A DNA stretch of 64,000 nucleotides from Elusimicrobiota bacterium (GCA_026388155.1 JAPLKI010000014.1:62001-126000); one strand, 5' to 3'. Numbered from the stretch's first letter, positions 41,441-50,280 are shown. Numbers and translations: made by a program. The notes: generated by a model not told the origin, from the sequence alone.

Positions 41441-43020
41441 AGGTCGTTACCCGGGTACGACAGGTTGAAACTTTTATTGCACAGCGGAAAATCGGGGATG
41501 ATATTACCGGGCACCGCCTGGGCGAGCCCTTCCCAGTTCAGGAAAGAAGGATCCGTTATTTTGCACCGTTCCACCAGAGCGTTTTCTCCGATCCGCACCC
41601 AATAGAGAACGGGGCCCCGCCAGCCTTCGGCGTAGCCGAGCGCGCAACCGCTTGCGAAGTCCCCTGCCGCGGGCTCCGGACCGCCGCCTTTTTTAAGCAT
41701 GCCTGAAAATTCCTTTATAAGCCTTACGGATTCCTCAAATTCAAATACCCGCACATTCAGCCGGGCAAGAACATCGCCTTTCTCCTGCTTCGCGGGTTTG
41801 AACCCCGCGCCTTTGTGGAGAGGCGAAAAATCAGCCCGGAGATCCGCCGCTATCCCGGAAGCCCGCGCGGCAGGGCCGGAAACGCCCAGTTCCAAAGCGG
41901 TTTTATGCGGCAATATGCCTGTTTCCTCAACCCGGTCCATAAAAGACACGCTGCCGTAAAGCATCTCTTTTAAGGCGCGGAAATCCTCCTCAGCCGACGC
42001 GAGAGCGGCGCCGATGGCTTCCAGTTCGGTCGCCGTGAGAAGCTTTGAAACTCCGCCTATGCGGTTGAAATTTTTCAGATACCTCGACCCGGTGAGCTTT
42101 TCATTAAGCGCCAGTATGTTTTCTTTGATCACCGAGGCGCAGGCCGCCGGGAAGCTAAATCCCACATCGGTGGCTATTCCGCCGGCGTCCGCGGCGTGAT
42201 TATACAGCCTCTCCAGTTCAAGCAGTATAGCCCTGGTCAGCCGGTGTTCATCCGGCGTTTTCACGCCGCGTATCTTCTCAACGGCCCCGGCGAAAGCCAG
42301 GCTGTGCGCGAAAGCCGCTTCGCCGTCCGCCAGCTCCGAAAAAGCCAGGGCGGCGTCCGCGGTTTTGCCTTCAAAAAGCTTTTCCACTCCCCGGTGAGTG
42401 AAGCCGAGCCGTATCTCAAGGTTCAAAACAGGCTCGCCCGCCGCGCTGAACCTGAAATGCCCCGGCGCTATTATTCCCGCGTGCACGGGGCCGACCGGCA
42501 CTTCAAAAACCCCGTCGCCCTCAACGCGCCGGAACGCGTAGCTTTGGCCGGTGTCTCCTGATTTTTCCGGCGGCTTAAAATCTTTTCTCAGGGGATAAAA
42601 CCCTTCCGGCCATACTTCCGTATGCAGGCGCAGCCGCCTTGGATCAAAAGCTCCCCGCCGCTTTATGCCGAACATTTCGCTTGTTTCCCGTTCAAAAAGC
42701 GAAGCCGAAAAGATCTCGTTCTCCAGCGAATCGAATTCCGGGGACCGGCCGTCAAGCCTGACCGACACCATAAGCCACCTGCCTTCCGCGCGGGAGGCAA
42801 AAACGCAGCGAACAAAAAAGCAGTTCTGCGCGGCGCGCGCATCTTCGGCGAACAGCGTGGAAAGGGGCGCGCCGGTTTTCTGGTGCGCGAAAAGACAGAC
42901 CTTTTTAAAATCCTCCGGCCTGACCTCAAGGTGCGCTTCTTCGAGCGCGTTCCATTTTATCGAAACAGGAGTTACCCCTTCCCGGGCAGAAAGTTCCTTT
43001 AAAATATCTTCTATTTTCAC
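41437..43020 (-). CDS. Hydrogenase-related large subunit (HyfG/NuoCD-like) lacking all Ni-Fe cysteines
   Basis: 527 residues. N-terminal NuoC-like domain (about 1-165; SASLFERETSEMFGIKRRGA) fused to a NuoD/hydrogenase-large-subunit domain (PVGPVHAGIIAPGHFRFSAA near 178, EIRLGFTHRGVEKLFEG near 203). Where hydrogenases have RxCGxC before FAHS, this protein has ELADGEAAFAHS (about 228-239); where they have DPCxxC after a DxPLxxxSF block, it has NLSYPG. All four metal-binding cysteines are therefore replaced and no Ni-Fe centre can form. This defines the energy-converting-hydrogenase-related (Ehr) type. The reaction is unknown; coupling to ion transport is inferred from the membrane partners. Overlaps the small-subunit gene by four bases. 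Confidence 0.92.
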   Translation of the reverse strand: MKIEDILKELSAREGVTPVSIKWNALEEAHLEVRPEDFKKVCLFAHQKTGAPLSTLFAEDARAAQNCFFVRCVFASRAEGRWLMVSVRLDGRSPEFDSLENEIFSASLFERETSEMFGIKRRGAFDPRRLRLHTEVWPEGFYPLRKDFKPPEKSGDTGQSYAFRRVEGDGVFEVPVGPVHAGIIAPGHFRFSAAGEPVLNLEIRLGFTHRGVEKLFEGKTADAALAFSELADGEAAFAHSLAFAGAVEKIRGVKTPDEHRLTRAILLELERLYNHAADAGGIATDVGFSFPAACASVIKENILALNEKLTGSRYLKNFNRIGGVSKLLTATELEAIGAALASAEEDFRALKEMLYGSVSFMDRVEETGILPHKTALELGVSGPAARASGIAADLRADFSPLHKGAGFKPAKQEKGDVLARLNVRVFEFEESVRLIKEFSGMLKKGGGPEPAAGDFASGCALGYAEGWRGPVLYWVRIGENALVERCKITDPSFLNWEGLAQAVPGNIIPDFPLCNKSFNLSYPGNDL

Positions 43021-43021
43021 G

Positions 43022-44473
43022 TCATACTCCTGTTAAAACGCTCACGGCCGCGCGCAGCAGTTTCGCCATAAAAGCCGGGACGCCCAGACCCAGGGCGAGC
43101 ATAAAACCGCCCAGCAGCATGAACGCGGCTTTTGTGGCCATAGGCTCCGCCCCGGGGCCCATCTCTTTTGGTTTTTTCTCAAAAAGAACTCCGCTGAAAT
43201 GATGCACCAGCGCCCCGAAGATCACGGCGAGAAAGAACATAAAAAGACCTGAGACCAGGTACCTGCCCTGCACGAACGCCCCTGAAAGGATGGTCAGTTC
43301 GCTCATGAAAATTGAAAAAGGCGGAAGGCCGCCGAGCGCGAAAAACCCGAACAGCAGAAATATCCCCGTAAAAGGCATGGCCGCGATAACGCCCCTGATC
43401 TTGCGCATATCGTGCGTTCCGTATTTTTTGCCCACGCTGCCGGCCGCGAAGAACATCAGCGCCTTGGTGACGGCGTGATTAAAAACATGGTAGAGCGCGC
43501 CAAACGTGCCCGCCGCGCCGCCTATGCCTATGCCTACGAAGATTATCCCTATATGCTCAACGCTGTGATAAGCGAGCAGCCGTTTGATATCTTTCTGGAC
43601 CAGGATAAAAGCAGCCGAAACGCCCAGGGAAAGCATGCCGAATAAAAGCGCCAGGTTGGCGGCGTAGGAGACGCCGACGGCCTTGTTGGTAATGACCATA
43701 AACCTTAAAATGGCGTATGCCGAGGTTTTAAGCAGCACGCACGACAGCAGGGCGCTTATCGGCGTAAGCGCCTGGCTGTGCGCGTCCGGCAGCCAGGTGT
43801 GCATGGGAGCCAGCCCCGCCTTGGTGCCGTATCCCACCAGAATGAAAATGAAAGCTGTTTTGACCACCCGCGGGTCGAGGCTGCCCGCGTGCGCCAGCAT
43901 ATCTTCCCAGTTAAGGTTATTTACTCCGGCGGCGGTGTTCAGCGCGTAATAAAAGAGAATGACGCCGACAAGCGCCAGCACTATGCCCACCGAGCAGATT
44001 ATAACGTATTTCCATGCCGCTTCTATGGCTTTTTTAGTGGTGTGAAAACCCACCAGGAACGCCGAGGCGAGCGTGGTCATTTCAACGCAGACCCACATAA
44101 GTCCGAGGTTTTCCACCAGCGTGACCAGGAACATGCTCAATGTGAAAATATTGAAAAGGGAATAATAAAGCCTTGCCTTGCTCTCGCCCATCAGGCCTTC
44201 GCTTACTTCGCCCGCTATATAGCCCTTTGAGTAAAGGGCCGCGGCCAGGTTTACTACGGCGATCGTGAAGACAAAAAAAAGGCTTAAGGCGTCGGCGCAG
44301 AAAAAACCGTCAAGCCTGCCGGGCGCTCCGAAACAAATTATCTGGACAAGCACAAGGACGAATGCCGTCAGGTGTCCGGCGATGTTTACGGCCCCCATGG
44401 CCGCCTGGCGGCGCGTAAGCCAGGGAAGAACCGCGCAGCAGGCATTTATCAGCAATACGAGATATATCAGCAT
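43022..44473 (-). CDS. HyfF-like antiporter-type membrane subunit
   Basis: 483 residues, about 14 membrane segments, of the NuoL/M/N-MrpD family. Proton-path landmarks are kept: a Glu in segment 5 (MWVCVEMTTLASAFLVG near 128-145), Lys in GYGTKAGLAPMHTWLPDAHS near 225, and VQKDIKRLLAYHSVEHIGII near 292 with a Lys/His pattern typical of pumping subunits. Transports H+ or Na+ as part of the complex. Stops one base before the large-subunit start. The longer upstream gap contains a repeat. Confidence 0.92.
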   Translation of the reverse strand: MLIYLVLLINACCAVLPWLTRRQAAMGAVNIAGHLTAFVLVLVQIICFGAPGRLDGFFCADALSLFFVFTIAVVNLAAALYSKGYIAGEVSEGLMGESKARLYYSLFNIFTLSMFLVTLVENLGLMWVCVEMTTLASAFLVGFHTTKKAIEAAWKYVIICSVGIVLALVGVILFYYALNTAAGVNNLNWEDMLAHAGSLDPRVVKTAFIFILVGYGTKAGLAPMHTWLPDAHSQALTPISALLSCVLLKTSAYAILRFMVITNKAVGVSYAANLALLFGMLSLGVSAAFILVQKDIKRLLAYHSVEHIGIIFVGIGIGGAAGTFGALYHVFNHAVTKALMFFAAGSVGKKYGTHDMRKIRGVIAAMPFTGIFLLFGFFALGGLPPFSIFMSELTILSGAFVQGRYLVSGLFMFFLAVIFGALVHHFSGVLFEKKPKEMGPGAEPMATKAAFMLLGGFMLALGLGVPAFMAKLLRAAVSVLTGV

Positions 44474-44489
44474 GTTTCGTTATGACTAA

Positions 44490-44562
44490 GACAGACAGAA
44501 TCCAGTAGTCAGAAGCCAGTAGCCAGAATTCTGACTACTGACTCCTGAATTCTGACTTCTTG
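44490..44562. repeat. CAGTAGTCAGAA-type mosaic repeat inside the hyf-like operon
   Basis: Left words CCAGTAGTCAGAAGCCAGTA and GCCAGAATTC are inverted as GAATTCTGACTACTGACTCC and TGAATTCTGACTTCTTG. Same construction as the GCCATA and TTACCGGT families but different words. It separates the HyfE-like and HyfF-like genes, which elsewhere in this operon are nearly contiguous with their neighbours. Confidence 0.8.
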
Positions 44563-44566
44563 TCCT

Positions 44567-45205
44567 TCACCCCTTAAGCCTTGTCAGCCGGCTCACGTCT
44601 ATATGGGTGAACAGGCCTTTTATCCGGTAAACGAAAACTCCCGCTACTACCACAAGCACGAACAGGTCAAAAAATACGGCTATTTCGACTATAAACGGCA
44701 TGCCACTTGAAATAGACGAAGCCAGCATAAACACCCCGTTTTCCATCACCAAAAGCCCTATTATCTGCGCCAGGGCTTTCAGGCGGAAAACCATAAGGAA
44801 AAAACCGGTAAAAACCGCCAGCAGAGAAATTGAAAAATTCAGTCTGGCGTCGCCGGACATTCCGCCTATAAACGAATCGTAAAAACCGTAAATAAGCCAG
44901 CAGAAAACTATTACCGCAATAACCGACAGCGGCGGGTTCAGAACAAGGCCCATGTTCTCTCCTGAACTCATTTCGGCCGTTATTTTATTAAGATGCCTGG
45001 GTATCAGCCATACTTTAATGAAAAGTATCATGGCTGTTATGATCCATAGTTCCCGATCGCCGTAGCGCAGCGCGAAAGAAGCGGTTGAAAGCGCCAGCAT
45101 AAGCGACTGAAATCTGAAGGCGCGTATAAGCGCCCCGAGGCGCTTGGCTCCGGCCATCAGGAATATAGAAAACAAAAGCCCTACGGCTAATATATGCGAC
45201 CACAT
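44567..45205 (-). CDS. HyfE-like membrane subunit
   Basis: 212 residues from the ATG at 45205, one base after the upstream stop; a longer frame to 45253 overlaps the previous gene and is not needed. About six membrane segments. N-terminal AVGLLFSIFLMAGAKRLGAL, central IITAMILFIKVWLIPRHLNK and IGLLVMENGVFMLASSISSG match HyfE/NuoK-fused proteins, in which the NuoK-like part carries a conserved Glu (MENG). It forms part of the proton path of hydrogenase-4-type complexes. Confidence 0.88.
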   Translation of the reverse strand: MWSHILAVGLLFSIFLMAGAKRLGALIRAFRFQSLMLALSTASFALRYGDRELWIITAMILFIKVWLIPRHLNKITAEMSSGENMGLVLNPPLSVIAVIVFCWLIYGFYDSFIGGMSGDARLNFSISLLAVFTGFFLMVFRLKALAQIIGLLVMENGVFMLASSISSGMPFIVEIAVFFDLFVLVVVAGVFVYRIKGLFTHIDVSRLTRLKG

Positions 45206-45206
45206 A

Positions 45207-46130
45207 TCAGTATCCACCCGCCGCGAGAACAGCGGAAGCAAGCGCGGCCACAAAAGCGAACATAAGCAGATCCGCCACCCGGAACAGTCTCATTTTTGCC
45301 ATTGAAACTTCCGTAAACGCCATAATGACGGCAAGCGCGAACACTTTAACGGCAAAAGCCGCAGCCGCGGCCGCCGCAAGCGCCGCGCCGCACCCCGCCG
45401 TCCGTGTCAGGGGAAAAATAACAGCGGCTATCAGCGAAAACCAGACCATCTGCCTTATATGGGAGGCGTATTCTATCAGAGCGAGCGCGCGGCCGGAATA
45501 TTCCAGAGCCATTGCCTCGTGCACCATGGTAAGCTCGAGGTGAGTTTCCTGATTGTCCACGGGTATCCTGGAGGTCTCGGCTATCGCCACGATAAAAAGC
45601 GAAAAGCCGGCGGTCAGCGAAGAGGCGCTGAAAGCCCCGTTGCCGGTTATGGCGGCAAAGGAGGTGGAACCGGCGTTTAACGCCAGGACGAAAAAGGAAA
45701 CCAGCGCCGCCGGCTCGGCCAGGCTCGAGATGAACATCTCGCGGGAAGAGCCCATGCCGCCGAAAGCGCCGGCCGCGTCCATGCCGGCCAGCGCCATAAA
45801 GAACCTGCCCAGCGCCAGTATGAACATAACGGCCACAATATCGCCCATGCCGCCAGCGGCGGCGGCGCCGCCAAAAAGCGGTACCAGCAGCAAAGCCGCC
45901 GCCGATGAGGAAATTACCGCATACGGGGTAATTTGAAACAGCCACGAAGCGTGTTCCGAAACGACCTCATCGTTTTTCCCCAGAAGCTTGAAAAAATTAT
46001 TATAGGGCTGCAATACGGGCGCGCCGCGCCTCATCCTGACGGTGTTTTTTATTTTTGTGATAAGTCCGCTGACTAAAGGCGCGACGGCGATGATCAGCAG
46101 AAACTGCATAATGCCCGGCGCTTGTTCCAT
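45207..46130 (-). CDS. HyfC/NuoH-like membrane anchor subunit
   Basis: 307 residues, about eight membrane segments. NuoH-family landmarks: KIKNTVRMRRGAPVLQPYNN near 27-46 (the loop that contacts the peripheral arm), SSLAEPAALVSFFVLAL near 135, ETSRIPVDNQETHLELTMVH near 184-203 with the conserved acidic cluster. Links the electron-transfer subunits to the membrane ion pumps. Separated by one base from the gene upstream and two from the HyfE-like start. Confidence 0.93.
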   Translation of the reverse strand: MEQAPGIMQFLLIIAVAPLVSGLITKIKNTVRMRRGAPVLQPYNNFFKLLGKNDEVVSEHASWLFQITPYAVISSSAAALLLVPLFGGAAAAGGMGDIVAVMFILALGRFFMALAGMDAAGAFGGMGSSREMFISSLAEPAALVSFFVLALNAGSTSFAAITGNGAFSASSLTAGFSLFIVAIAETSRIPVDNQETHLELTMVHEAMALEYSGRALALIEYASHIRQMVWFSLIAAVIFPLTRTAGCGAALAAAAAAAFAVKVFALAVIMAFTEVSMAKMRLFRVADLLMFAFVAALASAVLAAGGY

Positions 46131-46131
46131 A

Positions 46132-47973
46132 TTAAAATTGTCCCCTGAAGATCAGCAGAAGAATTATGGTCGCGAAGATATAGGAAAGATACAGATGAAT
46201 GCTGCCCGGCTGCAGCTTCCTGACCGTTTTTGCCAGCCGGAAAGAGGCCGACACGGCCGGTTCATAAAAAAATGTCCTGAAAAACGGCGTGGTGTGGGTT
46301 TCATACCTGAAATATTTCAGATGATAGCCGCCATGGGTGGCTTTTTCAATTTTTCTGTAAGGCCTGAGGAAAAAGCTGAAAAAGATCCTGAACGGCTTTG
46401 AAAAAGCCGTCGCAGTATATTCAGTGCGGGAATCAAGCGCGTAGTAGCCGCAGCCCCAGGTCGGACCGGCGGAAAAACGCCGTTTCCCGTAAATGATCCT
46501 GACCCCGAAGAACACCGTAAGTCCAAAAAAAGCGAGCGCCGCCGGCACAAACCAGGCTGAAACGGCGCCGGCGTTCGCCAGACCGTTGGTTATGCCGTAA
46601 TTCAGCACCGAGAATTTCATGCCTTGCGTAGGAACGCCAAGCGTTGCGCCCGCTACCCCGGCCAGAACCCGCAGGATCTGAGGAGCGGACAGCCCGAAGA
46701 TCAGGGTAAGCGCCGCCAAAAAAAGCATGGGAGCCGTCATTGACAGAGGCGATTCTTTGGCCTCCGAAGCCTTCGCGCTCCTGGGGGCGGCAAGGAAGGT
46801 AACGGAAAAGGCCTTCACAAAACAGGCCGCGGCAAGCCCGCTTGTAAGCGCAAGCGCCGAGGCCGCCGCCATCCAGAACATTACGCCGTTGCCGGCGCTC
46901 TTAAGAGCTCCGGCGAAAATCGCCTGGAAGGTGAGCCATTCGCTTATAAAACCGTTCAACGGCGGAAGCGCGGAAATAGCCATGGACCCGGCGAGGAAAG
47001 CGAAAGCGGTATACGGCATCAGCTTAATAAGCCCGCCCATTTTTTCCATATTGCGGGTGCCGGTCGCCTTATAAACGGATCCCGCGCTCAAAAACAGGAG
47101 TCCCTTGAAAACAGCGTGGTTCACCAGGTGATAGAGCCCCGCGGCCATGGAAAAAACCGCAAGCGCCGGCTGGTCCATGGTCATAAAGATCATGGAACCG
47201 CCCAAGCCCAGCAGAATGATGCCTATATTTTCAACGCTGTGGAAAGCCAGCAGTTTTTTAATATCGTGTTCCATCAGGGCGTAAATAACGCCCGCCAGGC
47301 AGGAAACGGCGGCAAATACCATCACCATCCTGCCCTCCCACGGATGGCCTGTCCCCAGTGTAAAAACCGCGAATCTTATAATGCCGTAGATCCCCAGTTT
47401 TATCATCACGCCGGACATGATGCTTGAGATGTGGCTGGGCGCCTGGGGATGCGCCATCGGCAGCCAGATATGCAGCGGCACTATACCCGCCTTGGCGCCG
47501 AAACCGAAAAAGAGCAGCAGAAAAACCGCGCTCTTAACGCCGTCGGGGATAAGATACGCCGCCTCTTTGACCGCCAGGGCGTCGAACGAATGCGTATAGC
47601 GGTACATTATAAGGAAAGCCGCGGTAATAAGGGCGGTGCCGAAATGCGTCATTACGATATAAAAAGTGCCGGCCCTTATTGATTTCTCATGCTCCGAGTC
47701 AAAAATAACCAGGAAATACGAAACCAGGGACATTATTTCCCAGAATATCAGGAATAAAACAAGATTTGACACGCTGACAACCGCCAGCATCGATAAGACG
47801 AACAGGGCGAGCAGGAGCCAGGCGGTCTTTATTTTGCCTGCGGAGTAGTCTCCTTTCAGATACCCGGCGGAATAAACGGCCGCGGGCGCAGATATCAAAA
47901 GGATGACGAAGACAAAAAAAAGGGACAGCGGATCGTTCAGGAACGCGAAGCTGCCGGTTATGGAAGGGATCAT
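46132..47973 (-). CDS. HyfB-like antiporter-type membrane subunit
   Basis: 613 residues, about 16 membrane segments. NuoL/HyfB-like: FLIFWEIMSLVSYFLVIFDS (Glu near 79), GFGAKAGIVPLHIWLPMAHP near 184 (Lys), MEHDIKKLLAFHSVENIGII near 252, and YHLVNHAVFKGLLFLSAGSV near 290. A C-terminal extension includes RRFSAGPTWGCGYYALDSRT, a block also found in hydrogenase-4 subunit B proteins. First gene of the operon; the order B-C-E-F-G-I matches Hyf operons apart from the missing ferredoxin and HyfD genes. The initiating ATG is at 47973. Confidence 0.93.
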   Translation of the reverse strand: MIPSITGSFAFLNDPLSLFFVFVILLISAPAAVYSAGYLKGDYSAGKIKTAWLLLALFVLSMLAVVSVSNLVLFLIFWEIMSLVSYFLVIFDSEHEKSIRAGTFYIVMTHFGTALITAAFLIMYRYTHSFDALAVKEAAYLIPDGVKSAVFLLLFFGFGAKAGIVPLHIWLPMAHPQAPSHISSIMSGVMIKLGIYGIIRFAVFTLGTGHPWEGRMVMVFAAVSCLAGVIYALMEHDIKKLLAFHSVENIGIILLGLGGSMIFMTMDQPALAVFSMAAGLYHLVNHAVFKGLLFLSAGSVYKATGTRNMEKMGGLIKLMPYTAFAFLAGSMAISALPPLNGFISEWLTFQAIFAGALKSAGNGVMFWMAAASALALTSGLAAACFVKAFSVTFLAAPRSAKASEAKESPLSMTAPMLFLAALTLIFGLSAPQILRVLAGVAGATLGVPTQGMKFSVLNYGITNGLANAGAVSAWFVPAALAFFGLTVFFGVRIIYGKRRFSAGPTWGCGYYALDSRTEYTATAFSKPFRIFFSFFLRPYRKIEKATHGGYHLKYFRYETHTTPFFRTFFYEPAVSASFRLAKTVRKLQPGSIHLYLSYIFATIILLLIFRGQF

Positions 47974-48115
47974 TTCAGCCTATACCTTAAAAACGCAAAA
48001 GGCGAAGAGAAAAAACGAAGCGGATGCAGAAAATCCCTGCGCCTCTGTTTTATTTATTACTGCCGGAACTGCTGCCGAGGCTGTCCGTTGGAAGAGTGGG
48101 CGGTCGTCTGCGGCT

Positions 48116-48146
48116 GCTTCCCGCAACGGGAAGCGCATAAATTATA
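48116..48146 (-). promoter_or_regulatory. Candidate promoter and leader hairpin of the hyf-like operon
   Basis: On the minus strand TATAAT lies at 48146-48141, followed by a perfect hairpin GCTTCCCG-TTG-CGGGAAGC (48134-48116). This would give a leader of about 160 bases before the HyfB-like gene. No good -35 is seen, so this is tentative. The remaining bases between 47974 and 48244 show nothing else. Confidence 0.35.
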
Positions 48147-48244
48147 TTCTACATCTTAAAAAGAGTTTTGTTAAATCCATTCCCGTAACGGCTCCCTTAA
48201 AATAATCGCGTTAAGGGACATTTTTTCCGCAGTTTTTTCCGCAG

Positions 48245-48273
48245 TTGACATCTAAGGCTGAATTTTATAGATT
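48245..48273 (+). promoter_or_regulatory. Candidate promoter for the polyamine genes
   Basis: Perfect -35 TTGACA at 48245-48250 and a TAGATT -10 at 48268-48273, with 17-base spacing. It predicts a start near 48280, about 37 bases before speD. Confidence 0.5.
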
Positions 48274-48316
48274 CTATGGTCTTAAAAACCGAGTATTTAG
48301 AGGCTGGGACGGCGGT

Positions 48317-48670
48317 ATGAAAGCTCTAGGGCAACATCTGGTGATTGAACTTTACGGCTGCGACAAGAAGGCCATCTCAAAGGTGGACACCGTGCAGGCC
48401 ATAATGCTTGAGGCGGCCAAAGCCGCCAACGCCACTATTATAGACTCTATTTTCCACCATTTCGCGCCATACGGCGTTTCCGGAGTGGTGGTGATCGCCG
48501 AATCGCATTTTGCCATTCATACCTGGCCCGAGCATAACTACGCCTCCGTGGACCTTTTTACCTGCGGAGCCAAAATAATACCCTGGGAAGCCTTCAAGGT
48601 TTTAAAGAAACGTTTCAAGACCACCCACTTCAGCGCCATGAAGATGGAGCGGGGACTGTTGCCGAAATAG
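48317..48670 (+). CDS. speD: S-adenosylmethionine decarboxylase proenzyme
   Basis: 117 residues from the ATG at 48317, matching the short bacterial/archaeal class (SpeH type). It is made as a proenzyme that cleaves itself before a serine, here in AESHFAIHTWPEH (Ser about 65), to make the pyruvoyl cofactor; HTWPE and ASVDLFTCG are the other signature blocks. It supplies decarboxylated SAM for aminopropyl transfer. The frame is open 24 codons upstream but without a ribosome site and overlapping a good promoter. A spermidine-synthase-like gene follows after 10 bases. Confidence 0.95.
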   Translation: MKALGQHLVIELYGCDKKAISKVDTVQAIMLEAAKAANATIIDSIFHHFAPYGVSGVVVIAESHFAIHTWPEHNYASVDLFTCGAKIIPWEAFKVLKKRFKTTHFSAMKMERGLLPK

Positions 48671-48680
48671 GCCGCATAAG

Positions 48681-49661
48681 ATGAAGAAAGCGAAACCCGA
48701 CTTTGACTGGATAAAAACGGAAAAATCCATTTTGCCGCGGGGGCGGTGGTTCGTTGAATATTTCACCAAAGGAGAATTACACGCTCACAAGGCGGAGGCC
48801 ATACTTGAAACCTCGGAAACTTATTTCCAAAAAGCCACGCTTATAAGAACGCCCTCATTCGGGAAAATGCTGGTTATTGACCATGAAACCCAGTCAAGCC
48901 AGTATGACGAGGCTTTCTACCACGAATCGCTGGTCTGCCCGGCGCTGCTGGCCCATCGCTCCCCAAAAACGGCTCTCATACTTGGCGGGGGGGAAGGCGC
49001 CACGGCAAGAGAACTACTTAACTACGCCGGAATTGAAAAAGCCGTAATGGCCGATATTGACCACTCTATACTCGGCTTCGCCGCCAAACACCTCCAGACC
49101 TGGCACCGGGGAGCCTTCAAGGATCCAAGGCTGACACTGCTGGTTCAGGACGCCAAAAAATATGTGGAACGCACAGAGCTTAAGTTTGACCTGGTCTATT
49201 CCGATCTGCCGAGCCCTATAGAAAAGGGGCCAGCCTGCCAGCTCTACACTCTTGAGTTCTACCGCTCGCTTAAGAGGATAATGAACCCGGACGCCATTTT
49301 CACGGTCCAGGCGGGCCCCGGAACCCCGCTTCAGTTCGAACTGCATGCGGCGCTTCACAGGACGCTCGGAAAGCTCTTCAGATTCGTGGGCAGCTACACC
49401 GCGTTCATACCCTCATACGATATGCCCTGGACCTGGCTATATTGCACCGACTCCCCGGCGGCCGCTCCGCAGAACCTTAAAGCGGATAAACTGGATAAGG
49501 CGATCAGTTCAAGATTGAGGCACCCCCTTAAATACAGCGACGGCCTGACCATAACCGGCGCTTTCATTCTGCCTAAATATTACCGGGACAAAATAAAAGC
49601 CTGGAAGCGTATCGTGACTGCGCGCAGGCCGGTGTTTTTCACTACTTCGAAGTATTGTTGA
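48681..49661 (+). CDS. speE: Spermidine synthase family aminopropyltransferase
   Basis: 326 residues. N-terminal beta-domain with FGKMLVIDHETQSSQYDEAF and HESLV near 60-95, then the Rossmann core: ALILGGGEGATARELL near 96-111 (decarboxylated-SAM loop), MADIDHSILGFA near 119, and VQDAKKYVERTELKFDLVYS near 150-169. It makes spermidine or a related polyamine from the product of the preceding speD gene. The C-terminal region after 220 is longer than in the short SpeE type and resembles thermospermine/spermine-synthase-like members, so product specificity is open. Confidence 0.92.
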   Translation: MKKAKPDFDWIKTEKSILPRGRWFVEYFTKGELHAHKAEAILETSETYFQKATLIRTPSFGKMLVIDHETQSSQYDEAFYHESLVCPALLAHRSPKTALILGGGEGATARELLNYAGIEKAVMADIDHSILGFAAKHLQTWHRGAFKDPRLTLLVQDAKKYVERTELKFDLVYSDLPSPIEKGPACQLYTLEFYRSLKRIMNPDAIFTVQAGPGTPLQFELHAALHRTLGKLFRFVGSYTAFIPSYDMPWTWLYCTDSPAAAPQNLKADKLDKAISSRLRHPLKYSDGLTITGAFILPKYYRDKIKAWKRIVTARRPVFFTTSKYC

Positions 49662-49701
49662 TAATACGAATGACCGTTATCTGTTTCCCAGGAGCTCATA
49701 T

Positions 49702-50211
49702 ATGAAAAAAAACACAAAAAAAACCACAAAGAAGACCGCAGGAAAAAACACGAAAAAAATTGTTAGCCGCGCAAAGAGCAAGAGGCCCGTGACAGGCCGG
49801 AGTCGCTCCCGCCCGGCTAAAAAAAGCAGCCGCGCGGGAGCACGCGTCGTTAAAGAGGTCCTGTCAAAAACGGAAATGGACCAGCTGGCCTCCCGCCTTA
49901 AGGAAATGAAAGATTCGGTTTCAAAAACAGTGGAGGACAAGAAAAAAATGGATCTGCCGGAGCCTGAAGTGGGGGATTCCATAGACCAGGCCTCCCAAAG
50001 CCTTGAGAAGGAGATCCTTTTTGAGCTTTCAGACAGTGAGATGGGGGAACTTGGCGACATAGAAGCCGCGCTGCGAAAAATAGAAAACGGCACCTATGGC
50101 GTCTGCGAGCATTGCAAGCGCGCGATAGAGAAAAAACGCATAAAAGCCATTCCCTCAGCCAGGTACTGTATGGTCTGCCAGAGCGGCTCGGAAAGACACC
50201 GCACGCATTAA
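49702..50211 (+). CDS. DksA/TraR-type zinc-finger protein with Lys-rich N-terminal tail
   Basis: 169 residues. The first 50 residues are a basic, disordered tail (KKTTKKTAGKNTKK, then RSRSRPAKKSSRAG) of histone-H1-like composition. Next comes a coiled-coil region (SKTEMDQLASRLKEMKDSVS) and a C-terminal DksA-type zinc finger with four cysteines (CEHCKRAIEKKRIKAIPSAR, then CMVC). DksA proteins enter the RNA polymerase secondary channel. The tail could give DNA or RNA affinity. AGGAG precedes the ATG. Confidence 0.92.
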   Translation: MKKNTKKTTKKTAGKNTKKIVSRAKSKRPVTGRSRSRPAKKSSRAGARVVKEVLSKTEMDQLASRLKEMKDSVSKTVEDKKKMDLPEPEVGDSIDQASQSLEKEILFELSDSEMGELGDIEAALRKIENGTYGVCEHCKRAIEKKRIKAIPSARYCMVCQSGSERHRTH

Positions 50212-50233
50212 TCCGGGAAGACAATCAGGTTAA

Positions 50234-50280
50234 CCGCAGATAAAACGCCCCGCCAAACCGGCGGGGCGTTTTATCTGCGG
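50234..50280. terminator. Bidirectional intrinsic terminator
   Basis: A perfect 21-bp stem (arms begin CCGCAGATAAAACGCCCC) with a five-base AAACC loop. The AAAA/TTTT tracts lie within the stem, so it can serve both the DksA-like gene and the convergent RDD gene. Confidence 0.92.

Noticed and set aside
41771-42561. Plus-strand frames over the HyfG-like gene
   Set aside because: Antisense shadows of a long gene with a clear domain match.
40922-47973. Calling the operon a working hydrogenase-4 or a formate hydrogenlyase
   Set aside because: The large subunit has none of the four Ni-Fe cysteines, and no formate dehydrogenase, ferredoxin arm or maturation protease is encoded nearby.
40922-47973. 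Calling the operon respiratory complex I
   Set aside because: There are no NuoE/F/G/I/A/J homologues, the gene order is Hyf-like, and the HyfB-type C-terminal block is present.
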